A DNA stretch of 64,000 nt from an uncultured Lachnospiraceae bacterium (lineage in GTDB: Bacteria; Bacillota; Clostridia; Lachnospirales; Lachnospiraceae): assembly GCA_947382415.1 (NCBI GenBank), contig CANCYO010000009.1:1-64000 (forward strand), given 5' to 3'. Positions within the stretch are counted from its first letter, which is position 1. Each line of letters opens with the position of its first letter. The position numbers and the translations under genes were made by a program. The notes below the pieces were generated by a model that worked only from the letters and a program-made list of their open reading frames with translations, was not told the origin of the DNA and made no database searches. Of the stretch, positions 18,446 to 26,895 are shown one piece after another.

Positions 18446-18507
18446 ATGTAGGCAATAAATCTGATCTCCTGTAAAAAATTGGGGTATTACAAATACAAAA
18501 ATAGTGT

Positions 18508-18537
18508 GGGCGCAGCGGGTTTCCTGCTGCGCCTTTT
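18508..18537 (+). terminator. Terminator after the pectate lyase gene
   Basis: A GGCGCAGC/GCTGCGCC stem with a short loop is followed by TTTT. The T run is short, so it may be only moderately efficient. Confidence 0.75.
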
Positions 18538-18632
18538 CGGTCAGGTCTTCACCTTTCTGCATAATCAGTTTTTGGTTTAGCCGACAGTTTTACTTTGTCG
18601 CTTACTTAACGGATAAAAGCCGGTATCACAGG

Positions 18633-18661
18633 TTGACTTTGATACGGTTTTACCGTAAAAT
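18633..18661 (+). promoter_or_regulatory. Sigma-A promoter for the GT-C glycosyltransferase
   Basis: TTGACT and TAAAAT are 17 bp apart and end 37 bp before the ATG. The rest of the gap back to the terminator shows nothing. Confidence 0.65.
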
Positions 18662-18698
18662 TTATTTATGAAATTTTTATGATAAATGGTGGTGTAAT

Positions 18699-19904
18699 AT
18701 GAGCCGGCTGGAGCGTAATATTTTGAATTTTATCATTAAAAACAGAATTGTTGTCTTTTGTGTCATTATTACCCTGTTGGCGGCAATAGCGAGATTTCAG
18801 GTCAGGGGGTTTTGTTCGGCGGATATGGAATTTTATCTGCTGCCCTGGTTTAATGAGATAAAAGCCGGCGGCGGTCTGAGTATGTTGAAGCAGCAGGTAG
18901 GAACCTACAATATCACCTATCAAATATGCATTGCCCTCATGACTTATGTGGAGGGAATCAATCCCATTTTTTTATTTAAAGGGTTTTCGATGCTGTTTGA
19001 TTTCTTGCTGGCCGCACTAGTCGGACTGATGGTATACGAGCTGGGTGAAAAAAAGGATATCACGCTTCCGGTGATGGCTTACGGAGTCGTTCTCTTTTTC
19101 CCGACCGTACTGATGAATTCTTCCTTCTGGGGTCAATGTGACGCTATTTATACTTTTTTTGTCATACTGACACTTTATCTGTTGTTAAAGGACAGGAGAA
19201 AGACTGCGTTCGCCATGTTGGGGATTGCCGTCGCCTTTAAACTGCAGGCAATGTTTATCCTTCCGTTTCTTCTGATCTATTATGTGATTGAAAAGCGCTA
19301 CAGTATCCTGCATTACCTGATTTCAGTGGCGACATTCTATATACTGGCTTTGCCCGGCACGTTGAGCCGGCATTCTCTTTTAGAGCCGTTTCAGATTTAT
19401 ATGGGCCAGAAGGGGGCATGGGCCGGTCTGTATATTAATTTTCCAAGCTTTTTAGTCTTTTTCGGAAACAAGTGGGAGGCTTATGAGGCGGTCTCAAGCG
19501 TGATATTTTATGTGATCATAGCTGTTTTAGGCATAGGCCTGCTGTATTTAATGCACAAGAAGATTTCTCTGTATCGCACGAACTGTTTTTTGCTGGTGGC
19601 AGCGTGGAGCGTCTGGACCTGTGTGCTGTTTCTGCCGGAGATGCACGAAAGATATGGGTATATGCTGGATATTCTGTTGATTCTTGTCCTGTTTTTTGAA
19701 CATCGCTACGCGGTGGCCATTCTTCCGGCATTTCTGACAGGAATAGTCACATATTCCTGTTACCTGTTTCACAGAGATTATGATCTTGTGGCGTTATCCG
19801 CATTATATACGGCCGCTTATTTTGCATACACTTATATTTTCGTTCGACAAATATTGCAAACGCACACAGAAATTGATAAGATAGATAATGTGCAGACAGG
19901 ATAA
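18699..19904 (+). CDS. GT-C family membrane glycosyltransferase (mannosyltransferase-like)
   Basis: This is a multi-pass membrane protein with about ten hydrophobic helices. It resembles the Gpi18/PIG-V-like GT-C enzymes that move sugars from lipid-linked donors to acceptors outside the membrane. Family signs are an acidic pair in the first extracellular loop (CSADMEFYLLPW), the WGQCDAIYTFF segment and the LPEMHERYGYM motif late in the protein. The acceptor is unknown; polysaccharide or glycolipid assembly is likely. It is AT-richer than the genes to either side. An EAL protein follows 15 bp later. Confidence 0.75.
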   Translation: MSRLERNILNFIIKNRIVVFCVIITLLAAIARFQVRGFCSADMEFYLLPWFNEIKAGGGLSMLKQQVGTYNITYQICIALMTYVEGINPIFLFKGFSMLFDFLLAALVGLMVYELGEKKDITLPVMAYGVVLFFPTVLMNSSFWGQCDAIYTFFVILTLYLLLKDRRKTAFAMLGIAVAFKLQAMFILPFLLIYYVIEKRYSILHYLISVATFYILALPGTLSRHSLLEPFQIYMGQKGAWAGLYINFPSFLVFFGNKWEAYEAVSSVIFYVIIAVLGIGLLYLMHKKISLYRTNCFLLVAAWSVWTCVLFLPEMHERYGYMLDILLILVLFFEHRYAVAILPAFLTGIVTYSCYLFHRDYDLVALSALYTAAYFAYTYIFVRQILQTHTEIDKIDNVQTG

Positions 19905-19919
19905 AATGGTGGGGGATAA

Positions 19920-21848
19920 ATGGACAAACTGAATTACTTTAATTATTGTGCTTTGGTCATATTGGTGGTGCTGACAGTGGTACTCTTGTCGCGCCGTATG
20001 CTGCGGGGCAGGAGAAACAGATATTTCTGGAATCTTCTGATGGTGGTTTTGTGCAGCGTCATTTTTGATATTCTGGCAGTGCATCTGGACAATGGTGCAG
20101 GGGCCAATGTGTTGGAGAAATATGTGGCCCACGGTGGCTATCTGATCTTACATAATCTGTCCGTGCCGGTCTATGTCATCTATCTTGCATGTCTCACTGA
20201 CAATATGTATAAACTCAGGGACAATATTTGGGTTCAACTGATTCTGATCGCGCCTTTTGCCTGTGTGTTGGAAATGATACTCACCACGCCCGTTTCCCAT
20301 ATGATTTTTTATATTGATGAAAGCGGCCGGTATGTCAGGGGGCTTTGGTATGGGGCGCTCTATGTGGTGGTGGCGTTTTATATCGGGCTGGGCGTCATCT
20401 ATGCCCTGCGGTGCCGCAGATTGTTTGCCAGAGGGCAGTTCTTGTCCATGTTGGCGGTGTTTCCGCTGATGGTGGCCGCACTGTGCATACAGACAGTCAA
20501 TCCCCGTATGCGTATCGAGATGTTTGCCCACACGGTGGGGATCCTGTTTATCCTTCTCATGGTGCAGAAACCGGAGGAGCGCACGGATTCCGCCACGGGT
20601 TTCGGAAAGCCTACGGCCTATGTCACAGATGTAGAGCAGGCTGTCTACAATAAACGTCCTTTCAGGATTCTGCTGATCAATATTCTGAATTACCGGTTTT
20701 TACTGGATGCTCTGGGGTATATGAGTACGCAGGAACTCATGAATCTGGTGGCGGAGCGGATCGCGCAGATCTGCCGGACGGAGCTGCCCAAGGCGGATCC
20801 CTATTATCTGGACAGAGGCAGATTTTGTCTGATGGTGGGAAAGGAGAATTTTCAGAGGCTGGACGGCGCGGCAAGGACTCTTTGCTCGATGCTGGCCAGG
20901 GATATCTATATGCAGGATATGGATATCAACCTGCAGTCAAATCTCTGTATCCTCCGCTGTCCCGAGGATTTGTGCGATCTGCGGAGCATATTTGCCTTCA
21001 GTAATGAATTTGAAGAAAATCAGAGAGCGGGAGAGGTGTTTTATGCGGAGGAGATTCTGAACGATGGCCGTTATATCATCAAGGATCTTGAGAATATTAT
21101 TGAGAATGCCATGACCAACGAGGGCATGAGCGTGTACTATCAGCCTATTTATTCTGTATCCGAAAAGCGTTTTGCCTCGGCGGAAGCGCTGCTTCGGCTC
21201 AACGATGAGGAATACGGGCATATTTCTCCGGAGCTTTTTATCCCTGTGGCAGAAAAGAACGGCGTCATCCATCAGATCGGGGCCTTTGTGCTGGAGGAGG
21301 TCTGCCGCTTTATCGCCAGCGAGGAGTTTCAGAGGCTGGGAATGGATTACATCGAGGTGAATCTGTCGGTTGCCCAGTGTATGCGGAACAATCTGGCCAG
21401 TGAAATTCTGGAGCTTTTGGGGAAGTATCATGTGCGTCCGGATCAGATCAATCTGGAGATCACGGAGACGGCGGCTGTGGACTCTCAGAATATAATGTCT
21501 GAAAATATCCGTGTTCTGGCGGCGGCGGGTATTCCTTTTTCTCTGGACGATTTCGGGACGGGCTATTCCAATATAAAGCGGGTGGCCACGCTTCCCTTAA
21601 ATATCGTAAAGCTGGATAAGACTTTCACGGATCTGGAGGCGAATCCCCGGCTGGAGATCGTGGCGCGCAATACGGTCAGGATGATCAAGGATATGCAGAT
21701 GAAGGTCGTTGTGGAGGGAATAGAGACAGAACAGATGGCAAAACAGTTCTCAGATATGGAGTGTGAGTATATTCAGGGCTTTTATTATTCCAGGCCTCTC
21801 ACCAGAGAGGAGTTTGTGCGCTTTATCAGTCAGGCGCAACAGATATAG
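19920..21848 (+). CDS. Membrane EAL-domain cyclic-di-GMP phosphodiesterase
   Basis: Residues 1-215 hold six to seven membrane helices, probably a sensor. About 245-380 is a degenerate GGDEF domain in which the signature is RGRF (299-302), so it should not make cyclic di-GMP. The EAL domain runs from about 400. EALLRL (421-426), EVNLSV, LEITET, DDFGTGYSN, KLDKTF, EGIET and QGFYYSRP supply the metal ligands and the catalytic Lys, so it should hydrolyse cyclic di-GMP. GTP binding by the dead GGDEF could regulate it. It may be co-transcribed with the GT-C gene. Confidence 0.85.
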   Translation: MDKLNYFNYCALVILVVLTVVLLSRRMLRGRRNRYFWNLLMVVLCSVIFDILAVHLDNGAGANVLEKYVAHGGYLILHNLSVPVYVIYLACLTDNMYKLRDNIWVQLILIAPFACVLEMILTTPVSHMIFYIDESGRYVRGLWYGALYVVVAFYIGLGVIYALRCRRLFARGQFLSMLAVFPLMVAALCIQTVNPRMRIEMFAHTVGILFILLMVQKPEERTDSATGFGKPTAYVTDVEQAVYNKRPFRILLINILNYRFLLDALGYMSTQELMNLVAERIAQICRTELPKADPYYLDRGRFCLMVGKENFQRLDGAARTLCSMLARDIYMQDMDINLQSNLCILRCPEDLCDLRSIFAFSNEFEENQRAGEVFYAEEILNDGRYIIKDLENIIENAMTNEGMSVYYQPIYSVSEKRFASAEALLRLNDEEYGHISPELFIPVAEKNGVIHQIGAFVLEEVCRFIASEEFQRLGMDYIEVNLSVAQCMRNNLASEILELLGKYHVRPDQINLEITETAAVDSQNIMSENIRVLAAAGIPFSLDDFGTGYSNIKRVATLPLNIVKLDKTFTDLEANPRLEIVARNTVRMIKDMQMKVVVEGIETEQMAKQFSDMECEYIQGFYYSRPLTREEFVRFISQAQQI

Positions 21849-21851
21849 GGC

Positions 21852-22724
21852 ATGAATAAAAGGAATTTTTTATTTTTGTTTTCTGCGGCGGTAATCTGGG
21901 GTGTCTCTTTTGTGGCGCAGAGCGCCGGGATGGAATATGTGGGAGGCTTTACCTTCAACTGTGTCCGCAGCCTTCTGGGCGGTATCGTGCTTTTGCCCGG
22001 TCTTTTGATGCGAAAGAGTGAAGGGCAGGGGAACTTTTGGAAACGTAATCAGGCTTTGTTTAAAGGCGGCATCTGCTGTGGAGTGGTGCTGGGTCTTGCG
22101 TCCAATCTGCAACAGCAGGGTATCCGTTACACCTCTGTTGGAAAGGCCGGATTTATCACAGCGCTCTATATTGTTTTAGTGCCGATTTTCGGTTTGTTTC
22201 TACATAAAAAGGTAGGAAGGCTTGTGTGGGCAGGGCTTCTTTTTGCGGTGGCAGGGCTGTATTTTCTCTGTATTGACGGACAGTTCACAGTGGGCCGGGG
22301 GGATTTGCTTATGCTTTTGTGCGCCGCTGTCTTCGCAGTGCATATTCTGGTGGTGGATCATTTTGCACCGCTGGTGAATGGCGTGGCGCTGAGCTGCGTC
22401 CAGTTTTTTACCTGCGGCGTGTTGTCCGGAATTCCCATGTTGTTGTTTGAACAGGTGCACATGGAAGCGCTTGCAGGAGCGGCAGTGCCGATTTTATACG
22501 CCGGCATTATGTCCTGTGGTGTGGCTTATACACTTCAGATTCTGGGGCAGAAGAATACGAATCCCACGGTGGCATCCATGATCTTAAGCTTGGAATCTGT
22601 GGTCTCTGTGCTGGCGGGGCAGCTTATTTTGAAGCAGAGCCTTACGGGCAGGGAGCTTCTTGGCTGTGCTCTGATGTTTGTGGCTGTGGTACTGGCGCAG
22701 ATTAAAAGCGGGGCTGCCGCTTAG
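21852..22724 (+). CDS. DMT-superfamily transporter (EamA family)
   Basis: This is a ten-helix membrane transporter made of two EamA repeats. The N-terminal repeat begins FLFLFSAAVIWGVSFVAQSAG, listed here as a region. The second ends with the typical TVASMILSLESVVSVLAGQL segment. Members export amino acids or other small metabolites; the substrate cannot be assigned. The start is four bases after the EAL gene, so the two are likely in one transcript. There is no terminator after the gene; the next gene has its own promoter. Confidence 0.85.
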   Translation: MNKRNFLFLFSAAVIWGVSFVAQSAGMEYVGGFTFNCVRSLLGGIVLLPGLLMRKSEGQGNFWKRNQALFKGGICCGVVLGLASNLQQQGIRYTSVGKAGFITALYIVLVPIFGLFLHKKVGRLVWAGLLFAVAGLYFLCIDGQFTVGRGDLLMLLCAAVFAVHILVVDHFAPLVNGVALSCVQFFTCGVLSGIPMLLFEQVHMEALAGAAVPILYAGIMSCGVAYTLQILGQKNTNPTVASMILSLESVVSVLAGQLILKQSLTGRELLGCALMFVAVVLAQIKSGAAA

Positions 22725-22749
22725 CGGCTCAGGAAAAGCAGTTGGTGAC

Positions 22750-22778
22750 TGGACATTATATCTGGGCTGTGATATAAT
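22750..22778 (+). promoter_or_regulatory. Strong sigma-A promoter before the coiled-coil gene
   Basis: TGGACA and TATAAT are 17 bp apart, with an extended -10 (TGATATAAT). It is among the best promoter matches in the window, which suggests high expression of the small gene behind it. Confidence 0.8.
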
Positions 22779-22829
22779 ACTGACACGACAATTTTGGTAA
22801 CACTGACATTCACAATGGGGAGTGATGAT

Positions 22830-23210
22830 ATGACAGACAGTGAAAAGCTTAATCTGATTATTTCCGAAATACAGGGTCTGAAAACGGACATGCAGGGAAT
22901 GAAGTCCGAAATACAGGATATGAAGTCCGACATGCAGGGAATGAAGTCCGAAATACAGGATATGAAGTCCGACATGCAGGATATGAAGCAGCGCATAACG
23001 AATATTGAAACAAGTGTTGCGGATATGAAACTGACACTTGAGAATGAGATTCGTGTTAATATCCAGCGTGTGGCAGAAGGGCATCTTGATTTATCAAGAA
23101 ATCTGCATGAGGCATTGAAGATTGACAACGAAAAAGAAATGCTTGCTATTCGTGTGAGTGTACTTGAAACAGAAATGCGTCGAATTAAGACACGACTTGA
23201 CATAGCATAA
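22830..23210 (+). CDS. Small coiled-coil protein with 14-residue repeats
   Basis: This 126-residue protein is almost wholly alpha-helical coiled coil. After MTDSEKLNLIISEIQGLKT comes a 14-residue unit (DMQGMKSEIQDMKS) present twice exactly and then partly, followed by a heptad-like tail (ITNIETSVADMKL and onward). It has no signal peptide or membrane helix, and it is not a known enzyme. A TTG 36 bp earlier is in frame, but GGGGAG before this ATG fixes the start. A strong promoter and a strong terminator make it a single-gene unit. Such proteins are often annotated only as hypothetical; a scaffold role is a guess. Confidence 0.75.
   Translation: MTDSEKLNLIISEIQGLKTDMQGMKSEIQDMKSDMQGMKSEIQDMKSDMQDMKQRITNIETSVADMKLTLENEIRVNIQRVAEGHLDLSRNLHEALKIDNEKEMLAIRVSVLETEMRRIKTRLDIA
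22887..22988 (+). repeat. 42-bp in-frame tandem repeat (2.4 copies)
   Basis: Two identical 42-bp units (22887-22928 and 22929-22970) and an 18-bp partial copy encode the 14-residue coiled-coil unit. Identity at the DNA level implies recent duplication, and copy number could vary between strains. Confidence 0.9.
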
Positions 23211-23215
23211 TAAAG

Positions 23216-23264
23216 GAAGCTGCCGCATGAATGAAAATTTGTGATGCGGCAGCTTCTTTTTTTA
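23216..23264. terminator. Bidirectional terminator between coiled-coil gene and typA
   Basis: AAGCTGCCGCAT and ATGCGGCAGCTT form a perfect 12-bp stem followed by seven T residues on the + strand. It serves the + gene, and its position at the typA stop suits the - strand gene too, though a matching T run there is weaker. Confidence 0.88.
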
Positions 23265-25094
23265 TTTTTTCATTCCGGCGCGTTTGCGCATGGTGGGATC
23301 CAGAATCTTTTTGCGGATGCGCAGATGTTCCGGGGTGATCTCCAGAAGCTCGTCGGTGTCGATAAAGTCCAGCGCCTGTTCCAGTGACAGGATTTTGGGA
23401 GGAGTGAGCCTCAGGGCTTCGTCGGCAGAGGAGGAACGGGTGTTGGTGAGCTGCTTTTTTTTGCAGACATTGATCTCAATGTCCTCGCTGCGTCCGGTCT
23501 GGCCTACCACCATGCCGGAGTATACCTTTTCGCCCGGGCCGATAAAGAGGATGCCGCGTTCCTGTGCGTTATAGAGTCCGTAGGTGATGGCTTCTCCTGC
23601 CTCGAAGGCAATCAGGGAGCCCAGCCTGCGGTATTGAATCTCGCCCTTATAAGGTGCATAGCCGTCAAAGACGGTGTTTAAGATGCCATTGCCCTTGGTA
23701 TCGGTGAGGAATTCTCCGCGGTAGCCGATGAGGCCTCTGGCCGGAATTGAGAATTCCAGGCGTGTGTAGACACCGCCGGAAATACTGCCCATATTGCGCA
23801 GCTCTCCCTTTCTCTGTCCCAGTTTCTCGATGACGGCCCCGGCATATTCGTTTGGAACATCAATGTAAGCCAGTTCCATGGGTTCAAGCTTATGGCCGTT
23901 TTCGTCTTCTTTATACAAAACTTCGGCTTTGCTCACCGCGAATTCAAAGCCTTCACGGCGCATATTCTCGATCAGAACGGACAGATGCAGTTCACCCCGG
24001 CCGGACACTTTAAAACTGTCGGCCTGCCCGGTCTCCTCCACCCGCAGGGATACGTCTGTGTTTAATTCGCGAAACAGTCTGTCCCGCAGATGACGGCTGG
24101 TGACAAACTTGCCTTCCTGCCCGGCAAGAGGAGAGTCGTTTACCATAAACTGCATGGCGATAGTGGGCTCGCTGATTTTCTGGAAGGGGATGGGGGCTGG
24201 GTTTTCAACAGAGCAGAGGGTATCTCCGATGTGGATGTCCGCAATGCCGGAAATCGCCACGATGGAGCCGATGGAGGCTTCTTTTACCTCTGCTTTGTTC
24301 AGGCCGTCAAACTCATAGAGCTTGCTGACTTTCACTTTTACCTGTTTGTCAGGCTCGTGATGATTGCAGATTACCACGTCCTGATTCACCCGTATGACAC
24401 CATTGTCAACTTTTCCCACGCCGATGCGTCCCACATATTCATTATAGTCTATGGTGCTGATGAGTACCTGGGTGCCGGCCTCTGGATCGCCCTCGGGGGC
24501 GGGGATATAGTCAAGGATGGTCTCAAACAGAGGTTCCATACTGTTGCCGGGTTCCCCTGCGTCCAGGGAGGCGACGCCGGATTTGGCTGAGGCAAACACA
24601 AATGGGCAGTCTAACTGGGAATCGTCTGCGTCCAGCTCCAGAAACAGCTCCAGCACTTCGTCCACCACCTCGTCGGGCCTTGCCTCAGGGCGGTCGATCT
24701 TGTTGATGCAGACAATGACAGGGAGTTTTAACTCCAATGCTTTTTTCAGTACGAACTTGGTCTGGGGCATGGCTCCCTCGAAGGCATCCACCACCAGGAC
24801 TACGCCGTTCACCATCTTCAACACGCGCTCTACCTCGCCGCCAAAGTCGGCGTGTCCCGGAGTGTCGATAATATTTATCTTCGTATTTTTATAGGTCACA
24901 GCGGTATTTTTGGACAGAATGGTGATGCCGCGCTCGCGCTCGATGTCGTTGGAGTCCATGACGCGCTCCGCCACCTCCTGATTTTCACGGAATACGCCGC
25001 TTTGTTTGAGCAGTTCGTCCACCAGCGTGGTTTTTCCATGGTCTACATGGGCGATGATGGCAATGTTTCTGACGTCTTCTCTTTTTTGTTTCAT
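23262..25094 (-). CDS. typA: Ribosome-associated GTPase TypA/BipA
   Basis: TypA is an EF-G-like GTPase that helps 50S ribosome assembly, most needed at low temperature and under stress. The G motifs are complete: AHVDHGKTTL, RERGITI, DTPGHADF and NKIDR. Elongation-factor domains and the BipA-specific C-terminus follow. Length (610 aa) is normal. The ORF extends four codons further up, but GAGAGGAA lies just before the MKQKRED start, so that ATG is preferred. It is the only long - strand housekeeping gene in this part and has its own promoter and a leader of about 115 bases. Confidence 0.96.
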   Translation of the reverse strand: MKQKREDVRNIAIIAHVDHGKTTLVDELLKQSGVFRENQEVAERVMDSNDIERERGITILSKNTAVTYKNTKINIIDTPGHADFGGEVERVLKMVNGVVLVVDAFEGAMPQTKFVLKKALELKLPVIVCINKIDRPEARPDEVVDEVLELFLELDADDSQLDCPFVFASAKSGVASLDAGEPGNSMEPLFETILDYIPAPEGDPEAGTQVLISTIDYNEYVGRIGVGKVDNGVIRVNQDVVICNHHEPDKQVKVKVSKLYEFDGLNKAEVKEASIGSIVAISGIADIHIGDTLCSVENPAPIPFQKISEPTIAMQFMVNDSPLAGQEGKFVTSRHLRDRLFRELNTDVSLRVEETGQADSFKVSGRGELHLSVLIENMRREGFEFAVSKAEVLYKEDENGHKLEPMELAYIDVPNEYAGAVIEKLGQRKGELRNMGSISGGVYTRLEFSIPARGLIGYRGEFLTDTKGNGILNTVFDGYAPYKGEIQYRRLGSLIAFEAGEAITYGLYNAQERGILFIGPGEKVYSGMVVGQTGRSEDIEINVCKKKQLTNTRSSSADEALRLTPPKILSLEQALDFIDTDELLEITPEHLRIRKKILDPTMRKRAGMKK

Positions 25095-25428
25095 AATTCC
25101 TCTCATTCCGCCGCGTTAACGGCTCAAAGGTGAAATTTCGTGTAAATTTTTGGTTCGCGGTCGAAATTGTCGATAATTGTCGACTAAAAAATAATCCCGC
25201 GATCAAACCGTTTCAGTATAGCACTATTTTTTTATTGATGCAAGAAAAAGCTGTTTTCTGGGGGCTTTAGGACGGACAGACACAATATATTGTGTACCAA
25301 AGAGGCGAATCTATGTGGAATTTGGCGAGGGTGCGCGATGAAAAAGGGTGTTATTTTGCGGTGAGATATAGTATAAATATAATGTCATAGTAAATACGTT
25401 ACAAAAGGTGTAAGAAGGGAGAACTGAT
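25095..25428. other. Divergent intergenic region between typA and the SSB-like gene
   Basis: This 334-bp gap holds the typA promoter and leader on the - strand and a weaker promoter candidate for the + gene. TTGCAT/TATACT on the - strand is listed separately. Two copies of TTGTCGA, 10 bp apart (25167-25173 and 25177-25183), resemble tandem Spo0A boxes. TCGCGG and CCGCGA arms could fold around them in the typA leader. On the + side, TATAAT at 25378-25383 has only a poor -35 (TTTGCG). Confidence 0.6.
25215..25243 (-). promoter_or_regulatory. Sigma-A promoter of typA
   Basis: Reading the - strand, TTGCAT is followed after exactly 17 bp by TATACT. Transcription would start about 115 bases before the typA ATG. 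Confidence 0.75.
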
Positions 25429-26112
25429 ATGACAGATAAGGTAATTGAAAACAATCAGGTAACGGTGATGGGAGAAGTGGTAAGCAGATTTTCCTACAGC
25501 CATGAAATCTTCGGAGAAGGGTTTTACATGGTCGATGTGAAGGTGCAGAGACTCAGCGAGAGCTTTGACGTGATTCCGGTGATGGTGTCCGAGAGGCTTT
25601 TGGATGTAAACGAGGATTACAGCGGAAGGCTGATCTGCGTGAACGGGCAGTTCCGTTCCTACAATCGGCACGAGGAGAGAAAGAACAGACTGGTGCTGTC
25701 GGTCTTCGCCAGAGAGGTGGAGTTTGTGGAAGAGGTCGAGGAGAGCGCCAAGACCAATCAGATCTATCTGGACGGGTATATCTGTAAGGAGCCAATTTAC
25801 AGAAAGACGCCTTTGGGGAGAGAGATTGCGGATCTTCTGCTGGCGGTGAACCGTCCCTATGGCAAATCCGATTACATACCCTGCATCTGCTGGGGACGCA
25901 ACGCCCGTTATGCCAACAACTTCAAAGTGGGTGAGCGCTGCGCGATCTGGGGACGCATTCAGAGCAGAGAATATATGAAGAAGCTGGATGAGGAACATGT
26001 GGAGAAGCGTGTGGCCTTTGAGGTTTCTGTGAGCAAGCTGGAACTTATGGGTGATGAGGACAAGGAGGATTCCTTTTTGTCAGATGATTCCCTGTGCCCC
26101 AGCGAGGCGTGA
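25429..26112 (+). CDS. Single-stranded DNA-binding-like protein with two OB folds
   Basis: This 227-residue protein seems to contain two tandem SSB-type OB folds. The first covers about 1-105 (NNQVTVMGEVVSRFSYSHE and RLICVNGQFRSYNR). The second covers about 110-210 (NQIYLDGYICKEPIYRKTPLG, given as a region, then IPCICWGRNARYANNFKVGERCAIWGRI). The second half is the better match to bacterial SSB. There is no acidic DDDIPF-type tail for partner binding. Lachnospiraceae carry such proteins besides normal SSB; the role may be replication, repair or plasmid-like functions. A GAAGGGAGA site precedes the ATG. Confidence 0.78.
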   Translation: MTDKVIENNQVTVMGEVVSRFSYSHEIFGEGFYMVDVKVQRLSESFDVIPVMVSERLLDVNEDYSGRLICVNGQFRSYNRHEERKNRLVLSVFAREVEFVEEVEESAKTNQIYLDGYICKEPIYRKTPLGREIADLLLAVNRPYGKSDYIPCICWGRNARYANNFKVGERCAIWGRIQSREYMKKLDEEHVEKRVAFEVSVSKLELMGDEDKEDSFLSDDSLCPSEA

Positions 26113-26167
26113 CAGCCTGTGGGCGATCCTGCCGCAAAGGCGTATGACAGCCTGACATTACCGAAAG

Positions 26168-26196
26168 TTGCCAATTTTTGGATTTTGTGTTATACT
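26168..26196 (+). promoter_or_regulatory. Sigma-A promoter of the CobO-like gene
   Basis: TTGCCA and TATACT are 17 bp apart with a TGT extension before the -10. The leader before the ATG is about 65 bases and shows no recognisable cobalamin riboswitch. Confidence 0.75.
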
Positions 26197-26265
26197 GAGA
26201 CCTGCTTGAGCGGGAGACTACCGGTGAAGAGTAAAGTTGTCAGGCTTCAGGTATGGAGGTAGGAT

Positions 26266-26760
26266 ATGGAAAAGGGAAGAGTTTATATTTATTCCGGCGA
26301 CGGGAGAGGCAAGTCTCCGGCGGCTCTGGGAAGAGCGGTTCAGACCGCGGTGGCGGGAGGCAGTGTGGTGCTGATTCAGTTTTTGAAGGGAAGAGGCCTT
26401 CAGGACTCAGGTTTCCTGCGCAGAATGGAACCGGAGATCAAGCTGTTTCGATTTGAGAAGTCCGATGAGAATTATGAGAAATTGTCGGATGAGCGCAAGC
26501 AGGAGGAGATCGGTAATATCAGAAACGGTATTGCCTATGCGAAGAAAGTGCTGTGCACCGGCGAGTGTGATCTGTTGATTCTGGACGAAGTGCTGGGACT
26601 TGTGGAAAAGGGGATCCTTCAGGCGGATGATCTGAAAAACCTGTTGGAATACCGCGGAGCTACGGATGTGATCCTCACGGGGATCAATCTGAGCGATGAT
26701 GTCTGTATGCTTGCGGATGAGGTTTCCAAAATTGAGACCGTGAAATTTAAGGTTTACTGA
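26266..26760 (+). CDS. CobO/BtuR-like P-loop protein, divergent
   Basis: The protein is related to corrinoid adenosyltransferases of the CobA/CobO/BtuR family, which put the adenosyl group on cobalamin precursors. Shared features are VYIYSGDGRGKSPAALG, VVLIQFLKG and LLILDEVLGLVEKG. The P-loop differs from the usual GNGKGKTTAA: Ser and Pro replace the two Thr. The C-terminal TGR and KHP motifs of the family are missing (here ILTGINLSDD). It could be a diverged enzyme or an ATPase with another job. At 164 aa it is slightly short. No cobalamin gene is nearby. Confidence 0.68.
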   Translation: MEKGRVYIYSGDGRGKSPAALGRAVQTAVAGGSVVLIQFLKGRGLQDSGFLRRMEPEIKLFRFEKSDENYEKLSDERKQEEIGNIRNGIAYAKKVLCTGECDLLILDEVLGLVEKGILQADDLKNLLEYRGATDVILTGINLSDDVCMLADEVSKIETVKFKVY

Positions 26761-26844
26761 GATACGGTTGGCGGAATGGCCTCAAAATGAAAAAGATTCA
26801 GGGGAAATACACAGAAATTATCATAAAAATACCCAGGAAATCCG

Positions 26845-26873
26845 TTGACAGAGGCGGATGAAGATGCTATATT
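26845..26873 (+). promoter_or_regulatory. Sigma-A promoter of the lysine riboswitch-dapA transcript
   Basis: A perfect TTGACA is followed after 17 bp by TATATT. Transcription would begin about 15 bases before the riboswitch. Confidence 0.85.
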
Positions 26874-26895
26874 GATTAATAAGATAGGTAATAAC

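Noticed and set aside
22887..22988. Repeats taken as a possible CRISPR array
   Set aside because: Units are directly adjacent, in frame, and encode coiled coil; there are no spacers.
26197..26265. Leader of the CobO-like gene as a cobalamin riboswitch
   Set aside because: It is far too short and lacks the B12-box sequence.
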